From NCBI GenBank assembly GCA_002007745.1, contig CP019882.1, positions 186,001-250,000 on the forward strand: a stretch of DNA of 64,000 nucleotides, read 5' to 3'. The translations under genes and the position numbers were made by a program. The stretch is from Mycolicibacterium litorale (GTDB taxonomy: Bacteria; Actinomycetota; Actinomycetes; Mycobacteriales; Mycobacteriaceae). Under the pieces are notes generated by a model. That model was not told the DNA's origin, did no database searches, and worked only from the letters and a program-made list of their open reading frames with translations. Each line of letters begins with the position of its first letter. The first letter of the stretch is position 1. Below, piece by piece: positions 1 to 9,739 of the stretch.

Positions 1-2
1 CC

Positions 3-1022
3 GACGTCCTGATCGACGGCACGCAGGGCACCGTCACCATCACCCCCGACGCCGAGGAGGCCGCCGCCGTCGTCCGGTCCGCCGAGGAGGCCGCCGCCGC
101 GATGGCCGGCTGGACCGGACCCGGTGCCACCGCCGACGGCCATCCGGTGTCGATCCTGGCCAACGTCCAGGACGGTTCGGCCGCCCGCGCCGCACGTGAG
201 ACGCCTGCCGAGGGCATCGGGTTGTTCCGCACCGAGTTGTGCTTCCTCAACCGCGACACCGAGCCGACAGTCGACGAGCAGGCCTCGATCTACGCCGAGG
301 TGCTCGATGCGTTCGCCGGCTGCAAGGTGGTCATCCGCACCCTCGACGCCGGATCCGACAAGCCGCTGAAGTTCGTCGGACACCCCGACGAGGCCAACCC
401 CGCGCTGGGAGTGCGCGGCATCCGCATCGAGGCCATCCATCCGGACGTGCTGGAACGTCAACTCGACGCGATCGCCGCCGCGGCCGCCCACACCGGCAAC
501 GCGCCGTGGGTGATGGCACCGATGATCGCCACGCCCGAGGAGGCCAAGCGGTTCGCCGAGCGGGCCCGGCAGCGCGACCTGGTGCCCGGCGTGATGATCG
601 AGATCCCTGCTGCCGCGCTGCTGGCCGACCGAATCCTCGAGCACGTCGACTTCTTGTCGATCGGCACCAATGACCTGGCTCAGTACACGATGGCCGCCGA
701 CCGGATGTCGGCCGAACTGGCCACCCTGACCGATCCGTGGCAGCCCGGCGTGCTGGCCCTCGTCGCTCAGACCGCTCGGGCCGGGGCGGGCGCGGGCAAG
801 CCGGTCGGTGTCTGTGGTGAGGCCGCCGCGGACCCGATGCTGGCCTGTGTGCTGACCGGACTGGGCGTCACGTCGCTGTCGGCGGCCGCCGCGGCGGTGA
901 CGGGAGTGGGCGCCAAGCTCGCCTCGGTCACGTTGCAGCAGTGTCGCGAGGCCGCCGATGCGGTGCTCACCACGGCGAGTGCGGCTGAGGCGCGTGCAGC
1001 GGCTCTGGCCGTGCTGGGCTGA
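3..1022 (+). CDS. ptsI: PTS enzyme I (PEP-protein phosphotransferase), 3' part
   Basis: Only the last 339 residues are present; the gene enters from the left edge. Enzyme I takes phosphate from phosphoenolpyruvate and passes it to HPr, the first cytosolic step of sugar PTS uptake. Visible are the end of the swivelling domain and then the PEP-binding TIM barrel: GIGLFRTELCFL, NPALGVRGIRI, PGVMIEIPAAALLADR, FLSIGTNDLAQYTMAADR, and GVCGE with the catalytic cysteine. The phosphorylated histidine lies outside the window. M. tuberculosis has no PTS, so this gene argues for an environmental fast grower. Identification from motifs is secure. Confidence 0.93.
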   Translation, partial: DVLIDGTQGTVTITPDAEEAAAVVRSAEEAAAAMAGWTGPGATADGHPVSILANVQDGSAARAARETPAEGIGLFRTELCFLNRDTEPTVDEQASIYAEVLDAFAGCKVVIRTLDAGSDKPLKFVGHPDEANPALGVRGIRIEAIHPDVLERQLDAIAAAAAHTGNAPWVMAPMIATPEEAKRFAERARQRDLVPGVMIEIPAAALLADRILEHVDFLSIGTNDLAQYTMAADRMSAELATLTDPWQPGVLALVAQTARAGAGAGKPVGVCGEAAADPMLACVLTGLGVTSLSAAAAAVTGVGAKLASVTLQQCREAADAVLTTASAAEARAAALAVLG

Positions 1023-1027
1023 GGGAA

Positions 1028-1051
1028 TTATTCGGACTGCGGTCCGGTTAA
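1028..1051. promoter_or_regulatory. Imperfect dyad between ptsI and pirin gene
   Basis: TTATTCGGAC and GTCCGGTTAA are 10-bp arms (8 of 10 paired, inner CGGAC/GTCCG perfect) around a TGCG loop. The dyad fills most of the 36-bp gap between the ptsI stop and the pirin start. It could end ptsI transcripts or be an operator for the pirin gene; the sequence does not decide. Confidence 0.35.
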
Positions 1052-1058
1052 TCGGATC

Positions 1059-2027
1059 ATGCCAGCAGTTACCGCAGACACCCTGACACTGCCGCGGGTG
1101 CACAGCGCCACCGCGGCCGACACCGAACGGCCGGTCAGATCCATCACCACCGGACCGCGGGGCTTCGAAGGCGAGGGCTTTCCCGTCGTCCGCGCGTTCG
1201 CCGGGGTCAGCGCCGCCGACCTCGATCCCTTCATCCACATGGACCAGATGGGCGAAGTCGAGTACGCACCGGGCGAGCCCCGTGGCACCGATTGGCACCC
1301 GCACCGCGGCTTCGAGACCGTCACCTACATCATCGACGGTCGCTTCGCCCACCAGGATTCCCACGGCGGCGGCGGTCTGATCACCGACGGCGCCACCCAG
1401 TGGATGACCGCGGGAGCGGGCATCCTGCACATCGAGACTCCCCCTGCCGAACTCGTGGAGAGTGGCGGCACGTTCCACGGCATCCAGCTGTGGGTGAACC
1501 TGCCGCGCCAAGACAAATTCGCCGAGCCGCGCTACCAGTCCATCGAGGGCTCGGCTGTGCGGCTACTGGCTTCCGACGACGGCGGCGCGTTGGTCCGTCT
1601 GATCGCCGGCGACATCGACGGCTGGTCCGGCCCCGGTGCGACCCATACGCCGATCACCTTGGCGCACACCACCATCGAGCCAGGAGCACAGCTGAATCTG
1701 GGCTGGCCGCGGGACTACAACGCGCTGGTCTATGTGCTCTCCGGTCGCGGTACGGTCGGGCCGGTCGGGCACCCGATCCAGCAGGGTCAGCTTGCCGTGC
1801 TCGGTCCAGGCGACCGGATCACGGTGGCCGCCGACGCGAGCCAGGACTCCCATCGTGGCGCCATGGAGGTGCTGCTGTTGGGCGGCAAGCCCATTCGCGA
1901 GCCGGTGTTCCACTACGGACCGTTCGTGATGAACTCCAAATCCGAGATCATCCAAGCGCTCGAGGACTTCAATGCCGGCCGGTTCGGTGCGATCCCGCCC
2001 GGCGCTCTGATGCCACACCGGGCGTGA
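1059..2027 (+). CDS. Pirin family bicupin protein
   Basis: 322-residue cytosolic pirin. The N-terminal cupin carries the metal-binding pattern: HPHRGFETVTYIIDG, then QDSHGGGG and AGAGILHIETP, the usual His/His/His/Glu iron site. The C-terminal half (from about residue 190) is the second, degenerate cupin barrel with the family feature ending in GPFVMNSKSEI. Some bacterial pirins act as quercetin 2,3-dioxygenases, others bind regulators; the substrate here is unknown. The ATG at 1059 starts 36 bp after ptsI. Its 3' end overlaps the convergent FUSC gene by 59 bp. A second, shorter pirin lies at 39509-40264. Confidence 0.9.
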   Translation: MPAVTADTLTLPRVHSATAADTERPVRSITTGPRGFEGEGFPVVRAFAGVSAADLDPFIHMDQMGEVEYAPGEPRGTDWHPHRGFETVTYIIDGRFAHQDSHGGGGLITDGATQWMTAGAGILHIETPPAELVESGGTFHGIQLWVNLPRQDKFAEPRYQSIEGSAVRLLASDDGGALVRLIAGDIDGWSGPGATHTPITLAHTTIEPGAQLNLGWPRDYNALVYVLSGRGTVGPVGHPIQQGQLAVLGPGDRITVAADASQDSHRGAMEVLLLGGKPIREPVFHYGPFVMNSKSEIIQALEDFNAGRFGAIPPGALMPHRA

Positions 2028-4164
2028 GCGCGGCCAGCACCGGCGGATAGGTCAGCTCGAGTTCCCCGAGGTTGGCCGCCGCGGTCACCAGCGGTAGCGC
2101 CGCCGACACCGCCAGTTCGCCCGCACCGGCTTCGGCCCGCAGTGCCGGCACCAGGTCGTCACTGATCGGGCCGGCGGTGGCGGCGGGGTCGCTGCCGTCG
2201 AATCGGGCGCAGACCACCGCGGCGTGCGCCTCCAGCACGGCGCGGGCTCGCGGGTAGACCGCCAACGGCGGCGGCACGATGTCGGCGATCAGATCGGCGG
2301 CCGCGCGCAGCCGCACCGCCCGGTTGGCCGCCCGGACCACCGGCGCCCGGGAGTCGGTGGGTCCGCCACTCTCCGAAAGGTATTGGCGCACAGCATCGTC
2401 CAATGTCCGGGAGGCGGCGAGTGCATCATGACTCAACGCGTCGACCTGGTTCTCGGCCGCCTCGAACGCGCCGCGGGTGACCCGCAGCACCGCCACCCGC
2501 AGGTAACGGGCGCCGACGGCGCAGGCCGCGTCGATGGCCCGCTGCACCGACGTCTTGGCCCCTCGCGGCCACAACAGCAGCGAGACGACGACACCGACTG
2601 ACGCACCCACCACCACGTCTTCGATCCGGATCAGGCCCACCTGCCACCCGGTGGGCACGATCAGGTTGAACACGATCAGCACCATCATGGTGAACGCCGC
2701 CTGGCTGGCGGTGAAGGAACCGATCTCGGGCACGTAGGCCGAGCCGAACGCCACCACCGGCAGCAACACCCACATCACCACCGGATCGACACCGAGGACC
2801 TCGATGACTATGGCGCCGAGAACGAACCCGATGACCGTGCCGCTGACCGCCCGAACCACCGTCGTTCCGGTTGTCAGCGCGCTGCTGCGCAGCACCGACA
2901 GCGCGCCAAGGACCACCCAGAAACCGTGCTGCACCGGGAAGACCAGCGTGATCAACACCGCCAGCGCCAACCCGAGGCCGGTGCGCAGGCTGTTGCGTGC
3001 CGTCACCGACCGGGTCACGACATACCCGCTGGTGAGTGCGGTGACGGCGGTGGTCTCGGAGTACACCCGGTCGGCCACACCGGTCTCCGGTAGCTGACGG
3101 CCGAGTACCCGCGCCAGCACCGGCCGGGCGTCGGCGGCCGCCGCGGCGGCGATCAGGCGACCGGTGACCCCGACGGCAGCGCCGACGGTGCGCCGGCTCA
3201 ACAGGGTGCGGCCCAGCTCGACGGCGGCGGTGTCATCGGGCTCGGCGAGGATGTCGACGATGTCCTGCCGGTAACTGCCGACCGCGACGTTGCGCAGCTC
3301 CATCAGGGCGGCGGCCAGCCGCGCGCGTTCGTCGGCCCGCTGGGCAGACTGGGTGATCTCCAGAACCGACGCGCAGTCGCGCAGCACCCGCACCACCGGT
3401 GTAGCCATCGGTCCCAGTAGCTCACCGGTGTGGCCGGTGACGCGGTCGCACAGCCATTGCAGGTCGTCGACCACCCGGACCAGGGCCCGACTGCCCGCCG
3501 TGAGCGCGACCGGACGGTAGGCCGCACCCAGAAAGTTGGCGCGCAGGGCGTCCATGGCGGTGGTGACCGCGCCGGCCGACGCGCCGCCCTCGATCCGCTC
3601 GGCGAGCACCGCGCAGACCGCGGCGGCGTGCCGGCGCAACTCGCCGTGGTGGCGGGGCGGGAAGACGAACAGCGCGGCCGGCACACAGATCGCCAGCGCG
3701 ATCAGCCAGCCCAGCAGCCGCTCGCCCAGTGGGCCCACCGGTGTGCACACCGGGAGCACGAAGGTCAGCAAGGTGGCCCGCTGACCGGCGGCGATGGTCT
3801 CGCTGAGCACCCCGGAGAAGCTGATCGCCACCCCGACGACGAACATCAACGTCACCGCCAGCCACGGAATGGGCGCGACCAGCGTGCCCACGCTGATCAG
3901 GATGGCCCCGTTGAATCCCAGGCCGGCGTAGGCCAGCGCGCGGGCGTTCGCGTTGCCGGGGAAGTCCACCACGATCAGCAGGGCGATCGACCCGAAGATG
4001 GTGAACAGCGGCGTCTGCGAACCGCCTCCGACGGCGAAGCTGACCGCCGCCGCCACCGGGATGACCAGGGCGGCTCGGACCGCGCGGCGGGCGCCGTCGT
4101 TCTCCGGATCGCGGTCGTGGATCCGGCTGACTGCCCGGGCCCGGAGCGCGGCCGGGTTCAGCAT
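1969..4164 (-). CDS. FUSC family membrane exporter (aromatic acid exporter type)
   Basis: About 731 residues from the ATG at 4164. Two membrane bundles, about residues 25-150 and 390-540, are each followed by long soluble stretches, the YccS/AaeB-like layout of the fusaric-acid-resistance superfamily. The second bundle contains VQHGFWVVLGALSVL and GSFTASQAAFTMMVLIVFN, typical of the FUSC_2 domain. Likely an inner-membrane efflux protein for aromatic or other weak acids. The start at 4164 was chosen because the homologous region begins there (MLNPAALRARAVSR) and a start further upstream would run into the TetR gene ending at 4184. The TetR is probably its regulator and co-transcribed. The C terminus overlaps the pirin gene tail to tail by 59 bp. 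Confidence 0.8.
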   Translation of the reverse strand: MLNPAALRARAVSRIHDRDPENDGARRAVRAALVIPVAAAVSFAVGGGSQTPLFTIFGSIALLIVVDFPGNANARALAYAGLGFNGAILISVGTLVAPIPWLAVTLMFVVGVAISFSGVLSETIAAGQRATLLTFVLPVCTPVGPLGERLLGWLIALAICVPAALFVFPPRHHGELRRHAAAVCAVLAERIEGGASAGAVTTAMDALRANFLGAAYRPVALTAGSRALVRVVDDLQWLCDRVTGHTGELLGPMATPVVRVLRDCASVLEITQSAQRADERARLAAALMELRNVAVGSYRQDIVDILAEPDDTAAVELGRTLLSRRTVGAAVGVTGRLIAAAAAADARPVLARVLGRQLPETGVADRVYSETTAVTALTSGYVVTRSVTARNSLRTGLGLALAVLITLVFPVQHGFWVVLGALSVLRSSALTTGTTVVRAVSGTVIGFVLGAIVIEVLGVDPVVMWVLLPVVAFGSAYVPEIGSFTASQAAFTMMVLIVFNLIVPTGWQVGLIRIEDVVVGASVGVVVSLLLWPRGAKTSVQRAIDAACAVGARYLRVAVLRVTRGAFEAAENQVDALSHDALAASRTLDDAVRQYLSESGGPTDSRAPVVRAANRAVRLRAAADLIADIVPPPLAVYPRARAVLEAHAAVVCARFDGSDPAATAGPISDDLVPALRAEAGAGELAVSAALPLVTAAANLGELELTYPPVLAALTPGVASERRAGSHRTGRH

Positions 4165-4183
4165 GCCGGGATCTGGACGGACC

Positions 4184-4755
4184 TCACCGCGGCACGCTGG
4201 CGAAACCGCCCGAGTCCAGAGCATCGAGCATGTGACGGGCGATCCAGGCGAACATGCCGGGCTCGCGGGGAAGGGTGGCTTGTTCGTAGCCGACGAACAC
4301 ATAGACCGCCCACGCGGCGTAGACCTCGGCCTGCCGGGGATCGCGGACGATCTCCAGCGCGGACTCGTAGAGGATGGTGAACCGCTGCCGGTCGACCTCG
4401 GTCTGCACCGACAGCACGTGCGGATCGACCGAACTCCAGGATCGGATGGCGGCCTCCGCGCCGTGCGGCAGCGACAGCCCGACCTCGATGATGGCCTCGA
4501 TGCGCCGGCGAGGATCGGACTCCTCGAGGATGGCGCCGATCACGCGGACCGTCCGGTCCTGCACCCAGTACGCCACCAGGTCTTTGGTGAACGCGGGCCA
4601 GCTGGCGAAGTAGTGGTAGAAGGAGCCGGTGGTCACCCGAGCCGGTTACACACCTCGGCCAGCTTCAGTCCGCCGTAGCCGAGGTCGGCGAGCACCTCGA
4701 GGCCGGTCTCGAAGTACGCCTCCCTGGTGGCGACCGTGGCCATGGACATGACCAT
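4184..4755 (-). pseudogene. TetR family regulator, frame-broken by one base
   Basis: The helix-turn-helix N terminus (REAYFETGLEVLADLGYGG to AEVCNRLG) stops at a TGA at 4633-4635. The continuation, VTTGSFYHYFASWPAFTKDLV and the ligand domain, is in the next frame down to 4184. Adding one G to the coding-strand run GGG (4636-4638) turns CTC GGG TGA into CTC GGG GTG ACC and joins them as RLG-VTTGSFYHYF, the normal TetR recognition helix. So the gene is either a recent pseudogene or intact with a homopolymer error. Start choices are the ATGs at 4755, 4749 or 4743. It lies 19 bp upstream of the FUSC exporter and divergent from the aldehyde dehydrogenase, either of which it may regulate. Confidence 0.82.
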
Positions 4756-4879
4756 AGTTCGCCCGCCGCCGCCGGATGGCCGTGACGTGCATGATCGTGA
4801 CCAACTCGAGTTGCGGCCCTGTCGCGCCGCGGCTCCGATGGGGCAAGCTGGAGACAAGCGATCGATCCGAGGAGTTGGC

Positions 4880-6280
4880 ATGACCGTCCAGATCACCAGT
4901 GACCACGCCACCGAAGGTGGCGCAGCCGGCGTGCTCTCCGAGGTGCGCCGGGTGTTCAACAGCGGCCGTACCCGATCTTTGGCCTGGCGGGCCGAGCAGT
5001 TGCGGGCGATCGAGCGGATGTGCGAGGAGCGCGAACCGGAGATCGCCGAGGCGCTGGCCCGTGACCTCGGCCGGTCGTCGTTCGAAGCCTGGCTGGGCGA
5101 TATCGGGTCGACCAAGGGTGAAGCCACCTTCGCGCGTAAGAACCTCAAGAAGTGGGTCAAGCCGCAGCGGCAGGGCCTCCCGCTGGCGCAGCTACCGGGC
5201 CGGGCCTGGGTCCAGTTCGACCCGGTCGGGGTGGTGCTGGTGATCGGGCCGTGGAACTACCCCTTCTATCTGTGCATGGCACCGGTGGTGGCCGCGGTCG
5301 CCGCCGGAGACGCCGTGGTGATCAAGCCGTCTGAACTGGCGCCGGCGACCTCGGCCGTCATCGCCCGGCTGGTTCCGCAGTACCTCGACGCCGACGCCAT
5401 CCGGGTGGTCGAGGGTGCTGCGTCGACCACGCAGGAACTGTTGGCGCAGGGCTTCGACCATGCGTTGTTCACCGGCGGCACGGAGATCGGCCGCAAGATC
5501 ATGGCTGCTGCGGCGCCGACCTTAACGCCGGTGACGCTCGAACTCGGCGGCAAGAGCCCGGTGGTGGTGCGCGCCGACGCCGACCTCGACGTCGCCGCGC
5601 GCCGGATCGCGTGGATCAAGATGCTGAACTCGGGGCAGACCTGCATCGCCCCTGACTATGTGCTCGTCGACCGCACGGTCGCCGCCGAACTGGCCGACAA
5701 GATCGTCGCGACGATCGCCGAGTTCCGCGCCGAGGAGAAGGATCCGTCGCTGCGCATCGTCAACGAGCGACAGTTCGACCGGCTGGTGTCGCTGATCAGC
5801 GCGACCAGCGGCACCGTCGTCACCGGTGGCGGCTCCGATCGGTCCGCGCTGCGGATCGAGCCGACGGTGATCGTCGATCCTGCCGCCGACGACCCGGTGA
5901 TGTCCGAGGAGATCTTCGGCCCGATTCTGCCGATCCTCTCGGTGGACTCCCCCGAGGACGCGGTGGCGTTCGTCAATGCGCGGCCCAAGCCGCTGGCGCT
6001 CTACGTCTTCACCGCGAACCAGCAGGCGGCCCGCGACCTGGTCGACCGGATCCCGTCCGGTGGCGCGGTCATCAATCACGTGGCGGTGCATTGTCTGGTA
6101 CCGCAGCTGCCGTTCGGCGGCGTCGGGGCCAGCGGGATGGGCGCCTATCACGGACGGTGGGGGTTCGAGGCGCTCAGTCACCGTCGTGCCGTGCTGGCCA
6201 AGCCGACCAAGTTCGACCTGAGCCTGATGTACCCGCCGTACACCGACCGGGCGATCAAGCTCATGCGCAAGGTCATGTAA
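4880..6280 (+). CDS. Aldehyde dehydrogenase (class 3-like)
   Basis: 466 residues, NAD(P)-dependent oxidation of an aldehyde, cytosolic. Visible are the NAD-binding fold with GPWNYPFYLCMAPVVAA and VIKPSELAP, FTGGTEIGRKI, the catalytic Glu221 in LELGGKSP, and nucleophile Cys255 in GQTCIAPDY. The length near 460 and the C-terminal LSLMYPPYTDRAIKLMRKVM tail resemble class 3 (fatty) aldehyde dehydrogenases. The order matches Rv0147 of M. tuberculosis. The ATG at 4880 follows GAGG; reading upstream in frame would overlap the divergent TetR. Substrate is not visible from sequence; aliphatic aldehydes are likely. Confidence 0.9.
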   Translation: MTVQITSDHATEGGAAGVLSEVRRVFNSGRTRSLAWRAEQLRAIERMCEEREPEIAEALARDLGRSSFEAWLGDIGSTKGEATFARKNLKKWVKPQRQGLPLAQLPGRAWVQFDPVGVVLVIGPWNYPFYLCMAPVVAAVAAGDAVVIKPSELAPATSAVIARLVPQYLDADAIRVVEGAASTTQELLAQGFDHALFTGGTEIGRKIMAAAAPTLTPVTLELGGKSPVVVRADADLDVAARRIAWIKMLNSGQTCIAPDYVLVDRTVAAELADKIVATIAEFRAEEKDPSLRIVNERQFDRLVSLISATSGTVVTGGGSDRSALRIEPTVIVDPAADDPVMSEEIFGPILPILSVDSPEDAVAFVNARPKPLALYVFTANQQAARDLVDRIPSGGAVINHVAVHCLVPQLPFGGVGASGMGAYHGRWGFEALSHRRAVLAKPTKFDLSLMYPPYTDRAIKLMRKVM

Positions 6281-6594
6281 GCCCTAACCATTCCGTAATA
6301 ATCTGCGCCAGCAAACTTCGTACTTTTGGCCGGAGTTGGCTTGACGGGGATCACTTGCGCGGCGGTTGACGTCGAGCGAATTTTGATGACGGTTGGGAAT
6401 TGCCGCTCGCCGCGCCAATTGACGGCCAGAATACGAGATTTGCCGGGACGGCCCTTCGAGGACTCTATTGAAACTCATTGCATGGCAACATATTTCAAAT
6501 GTGGAACGAAAGATGAGCAGAATTCCAATATGGAAGTCGCAAGCAAATGACGCCGGCCGTCAAATTGTGCCCTTGGTTGTGGCACAATTCGAGT
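6281..6594. other. AT-richer intergenic region before a TetR gene
   Basis: About 314 bp with no supported gene. It is clearly richer in A and T than its surroundings (for example around 6380-6550, with runs such as AATTTTGATGACG and ATATTTCAAATG). The only short ORFs have no ribosome site and no recognisable product. It ends in the perfect inverted repeat at 6563-6589. It probably carries the promoter of the downstream TetR gene. Confidence 0.5.
6563..6589. promoter_or_regulatory. Probable TetR operator, perfect 9-bp inverted repeat
   Basis: AATTGTGCC, 9-bp spacer CTTGGTTGT, GGCACAATT: arms pair perfectly. The right arm ends 5 bases before the GTG start of the TetR gene at 6595, leaving no room for a ribosome site. 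CACAAT inside the right arm is placed as a possible -10 for a leaderless transcript. This is the position expected of an autoregulatory operator. Confidence 0.6.
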
Positions 6595-7257
6595 GTGCCG
6601 CACACAGCGAGTCGGGGCCCGGGTCGCCCCCCTGCAGCTAAGGCGGCGGAGACACGCGAGCGCATCATGCGCGCCGCCCGCGAGGTGTTCAGCGAACTGG
6701 GGTACGACGCTGCCACCTTCCAGGCAATCGCCATCCGCGCCGATCTGACCAGGCCTGCCATCAACCACTACTTCGCCAGTAAGCGGTTGCTCTACCAAGA
6801 AGTCGTCGACCAGACGAACGCGCTGGTCATCGAGTCCGCCGTCCAGCAATCGCAGCGCGAGAGCACGCTGGCCGGCCGAATCCGGGCCTTCATCCAGTCG
6901 GCCGTCCAAGCCCAGGGCCAAGACCGCTCGGTCGCGGCGTTCCTGGTGACCTCGGTGCTGGAGTCCGAGCGACATCCCGAACTGGCCGAGACGGATCATG
7001 ATTCGCGGGAGTTCACCCGGGGATATGTGAAGTCGGCCCTCAAGGATGCCGTCGACGCCGGCGAGGTCCGGTCCGATATCGACGTCGAGGCCGCTGCTGA
7101 GATGCTGATGGCCGTCATGTGGGGGCTCGGCTTCTATGCCGGATTCGTGGGGATCAAGAGCGCCTGGTCGCGATCACCGACCAGTTCCTGCAGCTGCTCA
7201 ACGGTAAGGCCTGGCACTCCTGACGGGTGGCCGGTGACGTGCGCCACAGCCGCATAG
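6595..7257 (+). CDS. TetR/AcrR family regulator (Rv0144-like), frame lost near C terminus
   Basis: The N-terminal HTH domain is clear: RERIMRAAREVFSELGYDAATF, then LTRPAINHYFASKRLLYQEV. The ligand domain follows to about residue 185 (MWGLGFYAGFVG). After GTGGGG at 7147-7152 the reading turns to unlikely sequence (IKSAWSRSPTSS) and ends at 7257. One extra G gives VGDQERLVAITDQFLQLLNG and a stop at 7221-7223, a normal TetR end. I take that as the intended product (about 209 residues). The GTG at 6595 was preferred to the ATG at 6547, because the earlier codon would put the operator palindrome inside the gene. Neighbours match Rv0144-Rv0148. Confidence 0.82.
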   Translation: MPHTASRGPGRPPAAKAAETRERIMRAAREVFSELGYDAATFQAIAIRADLTRPAINHYFASKRLLYQEVVDQTNALVIESAVQQSQRESTLAGRIRAFIQSAVQAQGQDRSVAAFLVTSVLESERHPELAETDHDSREFTRGYVKSALKDAVDAGEVRSDIDVEAAAEMLMAVMWGLGFYAGFVGIKSAWSRSPTSSCSCSTVRPGTPDGWPVTCATAA

Positions 7258-7271
7258 ACTGGCTAAGTTAA

Positions 7272-8249
<978 letters not shown>

Positions 8250-8342
8250 CACCACCCGGGTGCCCGAGGCTTCAGCGGCCCACGTATACAGGGAGTGCGT
8301 TCGGTCAGTCGGAGGCCCGCGAGGCCTGAAGAAAGGAAGCCC

Positions 8343-9206
8343 ATGCCCGGAGTTGCGGATCGAGTCATCGTCGTCACCGGTGCCGGCGGCGGTCTGGGCC
8401 GGCAGTACGCCCTGACGCTGGCCGCCGAAGGTGCCAGCGTCGTGGTCAACGACCTCGGTGGGGCACGTGATGGCACCGGCGCCGGCCACTCGATGGCCGA
8501 CCAGGTGGTCGCCGAGATCAAGGCGGCCGGTGGGCGGGCCGTCGCCAACTACGACTCGGTCGCCGAGCCCGAGGGCGGCGCGAACATCGTCAAGACCGCC
8601 ATCGACGAGTTCGGCAAGATCGACGGCATCGTCAGCAACGCGGGCATCCTGCGCGACGGCACCTTCCACAAGATGCCGTTCGAGAACTGGGACTCGGTGC
8701 TCAAGGTGCATCTCTACGGCGGGTACAACGTCATCCGCGCCGCATGGCCGCACTTCCGCGAGCAGAGCTACGGGCGCATCGTCGTCGCCACCTCCACCAG
8801 TGGCCTGTTCGGCAACTTCGGCCAGGCGAACTACAGCGCCGCCAAGCTCGGCCTGGTCGGCCTGATCAACACGCTGGCCCAGGAAGGCGCCAAGTACAAC
8901 ATCAAGGCCAACGCGCTGGCGCCCATCGCCGCCACCCGGATGACCGAGGACATCCTGCCGCCGGAGGTCTTCCAGAAGCTGACCCCGGAGTACGTTGCCC
9001 CGGTGGTCGGCTACCTGTGCACCGAAGAGGTGCCCGACACGGCGTCGGTCTTCATCGTCGGCGGCGGCAAGGTGCAGCGCGCCGCGCTGTTCCAGAACGA
9101 GGGCGTCACCTTCGAGCAGGTGCCCACCGTCGACGACGTCGCCGCGCAGTGGTCGACGATCGACGACCTGTCCGCGGCTAAGCCGGCCAACTTCTCGCTG
9201 GGCTGA
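8343..9206 (+). CDS. Short-chain dehydrogenase/reductase (Rv0148-like)
   Basis: 287 residues. It has the Rossmann motif TGAGGGLGRQYAL, NDLGGARDGTGAG, SNAGIL, the catalytic Ser in STSGLFGNF and the YSAAK Tyr-Lys pair. The insert after the first strand (GGARDGTGAGHSMADQVV) is typical of the peroxisomal multifunctional enzyme/17-beta-HSD4 type, 3-hydroxyacyl-CoA dehydrogenases of fatty acid or sterol side-chain metabolism. Cytosolic, NAD-dependent by fold. The ATG at 8343 follows GAAAGGAAG. A small hairpin (AGGCC/GGCCT, 8315-8329) precedes the ribosome site. M. tuberculosis Rv0148 sits in the same order. Confidence 0.9.
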   Translation: MPGVADRVIVVTGAGGGLGRQYALTLAAEGASVVVNDLGGARDGTGAGHSMADQVVAEIKAAGGRAVANYDSVAEPEGGANIVKTAIDEFGKIDGIVSNAGILRDGTFHKMPFENWDSVLKVHLYGGYNVIRAAWPHFREQSYGRIVVATSTSGLFGNFGQANYSAAKLGLVGLINTLAQEGAKYNIKANALAPIAATRMTEDILPPEVFQKLTPEYVAPVVGYLCTEEVPDTASVFIVGGGKVQRAALFQNEGVTFEQVPTVDDVAAQWSTIDDLSAAKPANFSLG

Positions 9207-9253
9207 CCTGCACTGATTGCGGTCCCGACGCCGTCACCCGCAGACTCGATGGC

Positions 9254-9739
9254 GTGAGCACGGGCGGCGTCATCCTGGTGGCGCTGGCCGTCGCGATCGG
9301 CCTGGTCGGCATCATCGTGCCGCTGCTGCCCGGGACGCTACTGATCTATGCCGCGATCGCGGTGTGGGCAGTGGTCGAGCGCACGGCGGTGTCCTGGTCG
9401 GTGCTCGGCGTCGTGACCGCGGTGCTGGGCGCGAGCCTGCTGGTGAAGTACCTGTGGCCGGTGCGCCGGATGCGGGCCGCGGAGGTTGGCAGCGCGACGC
9501 TGGCCGCTGGTGCGGTGCTCGGCTTGATCGGCTTCTTCGTGGTGCCGGTGGTCGGCCTGGTGCTCGGGTTCGTGCTCGGCGTTTACCTGGCCGAACTGGT
9601 CGTACGCCGCAACCAGCGCCGAGCCTGGGCGGCCACCGTGCACGCCGTCAAGGCGGCCGCACTGTCGATCGGGGTCGAGCTGGCCGGCGGTCTCATCGCC
9701 ACCGGGGTGTGGGTCGTCGGCCTGCTGCTAACCCAGTAG
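9254..9739 (+). CDS. DUF456 family membrane protein
   Basis: 161 residues, almost entirely hydrophobic. The first half, ILVALAVAIGLVGIIVPLLPGTLL, contains the PLLPG turn that marks DUF456. A polar break (LWPVRRMRAAEVGS) separates it from a second helical pair (GLIGFFVVPVVGLVLGFVLGVYLAEL) and a final helix. Function unknown; an inner-membrane protein. GTG start at 9254. Its stop overlaps the convergent ptpB gene by 12 bp. Confidence 0.8.
   Translation: MSTGGVILVALAVAIGLVGIIVPLLPGTLLIYAAIAVWAVVERTAVSWSVLGVVTAVLGASLLVKYLWPVRRMRAAEVGSATLAAGAVLGLIGFFVVPVVGLVLGFVLGVYLAELVVRRNQRRAWAATVHAVKAAALSIGVELAGGLIATGVWVVGLLLTQ

Noticed and set aside
3430..4380. Long plus-strand frame opposite the FUSC gene
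   Set aside because: Low-complexity Arg/Asp/Gln composition typical of a shadow frame; the FUSC protein is clearly the gene.
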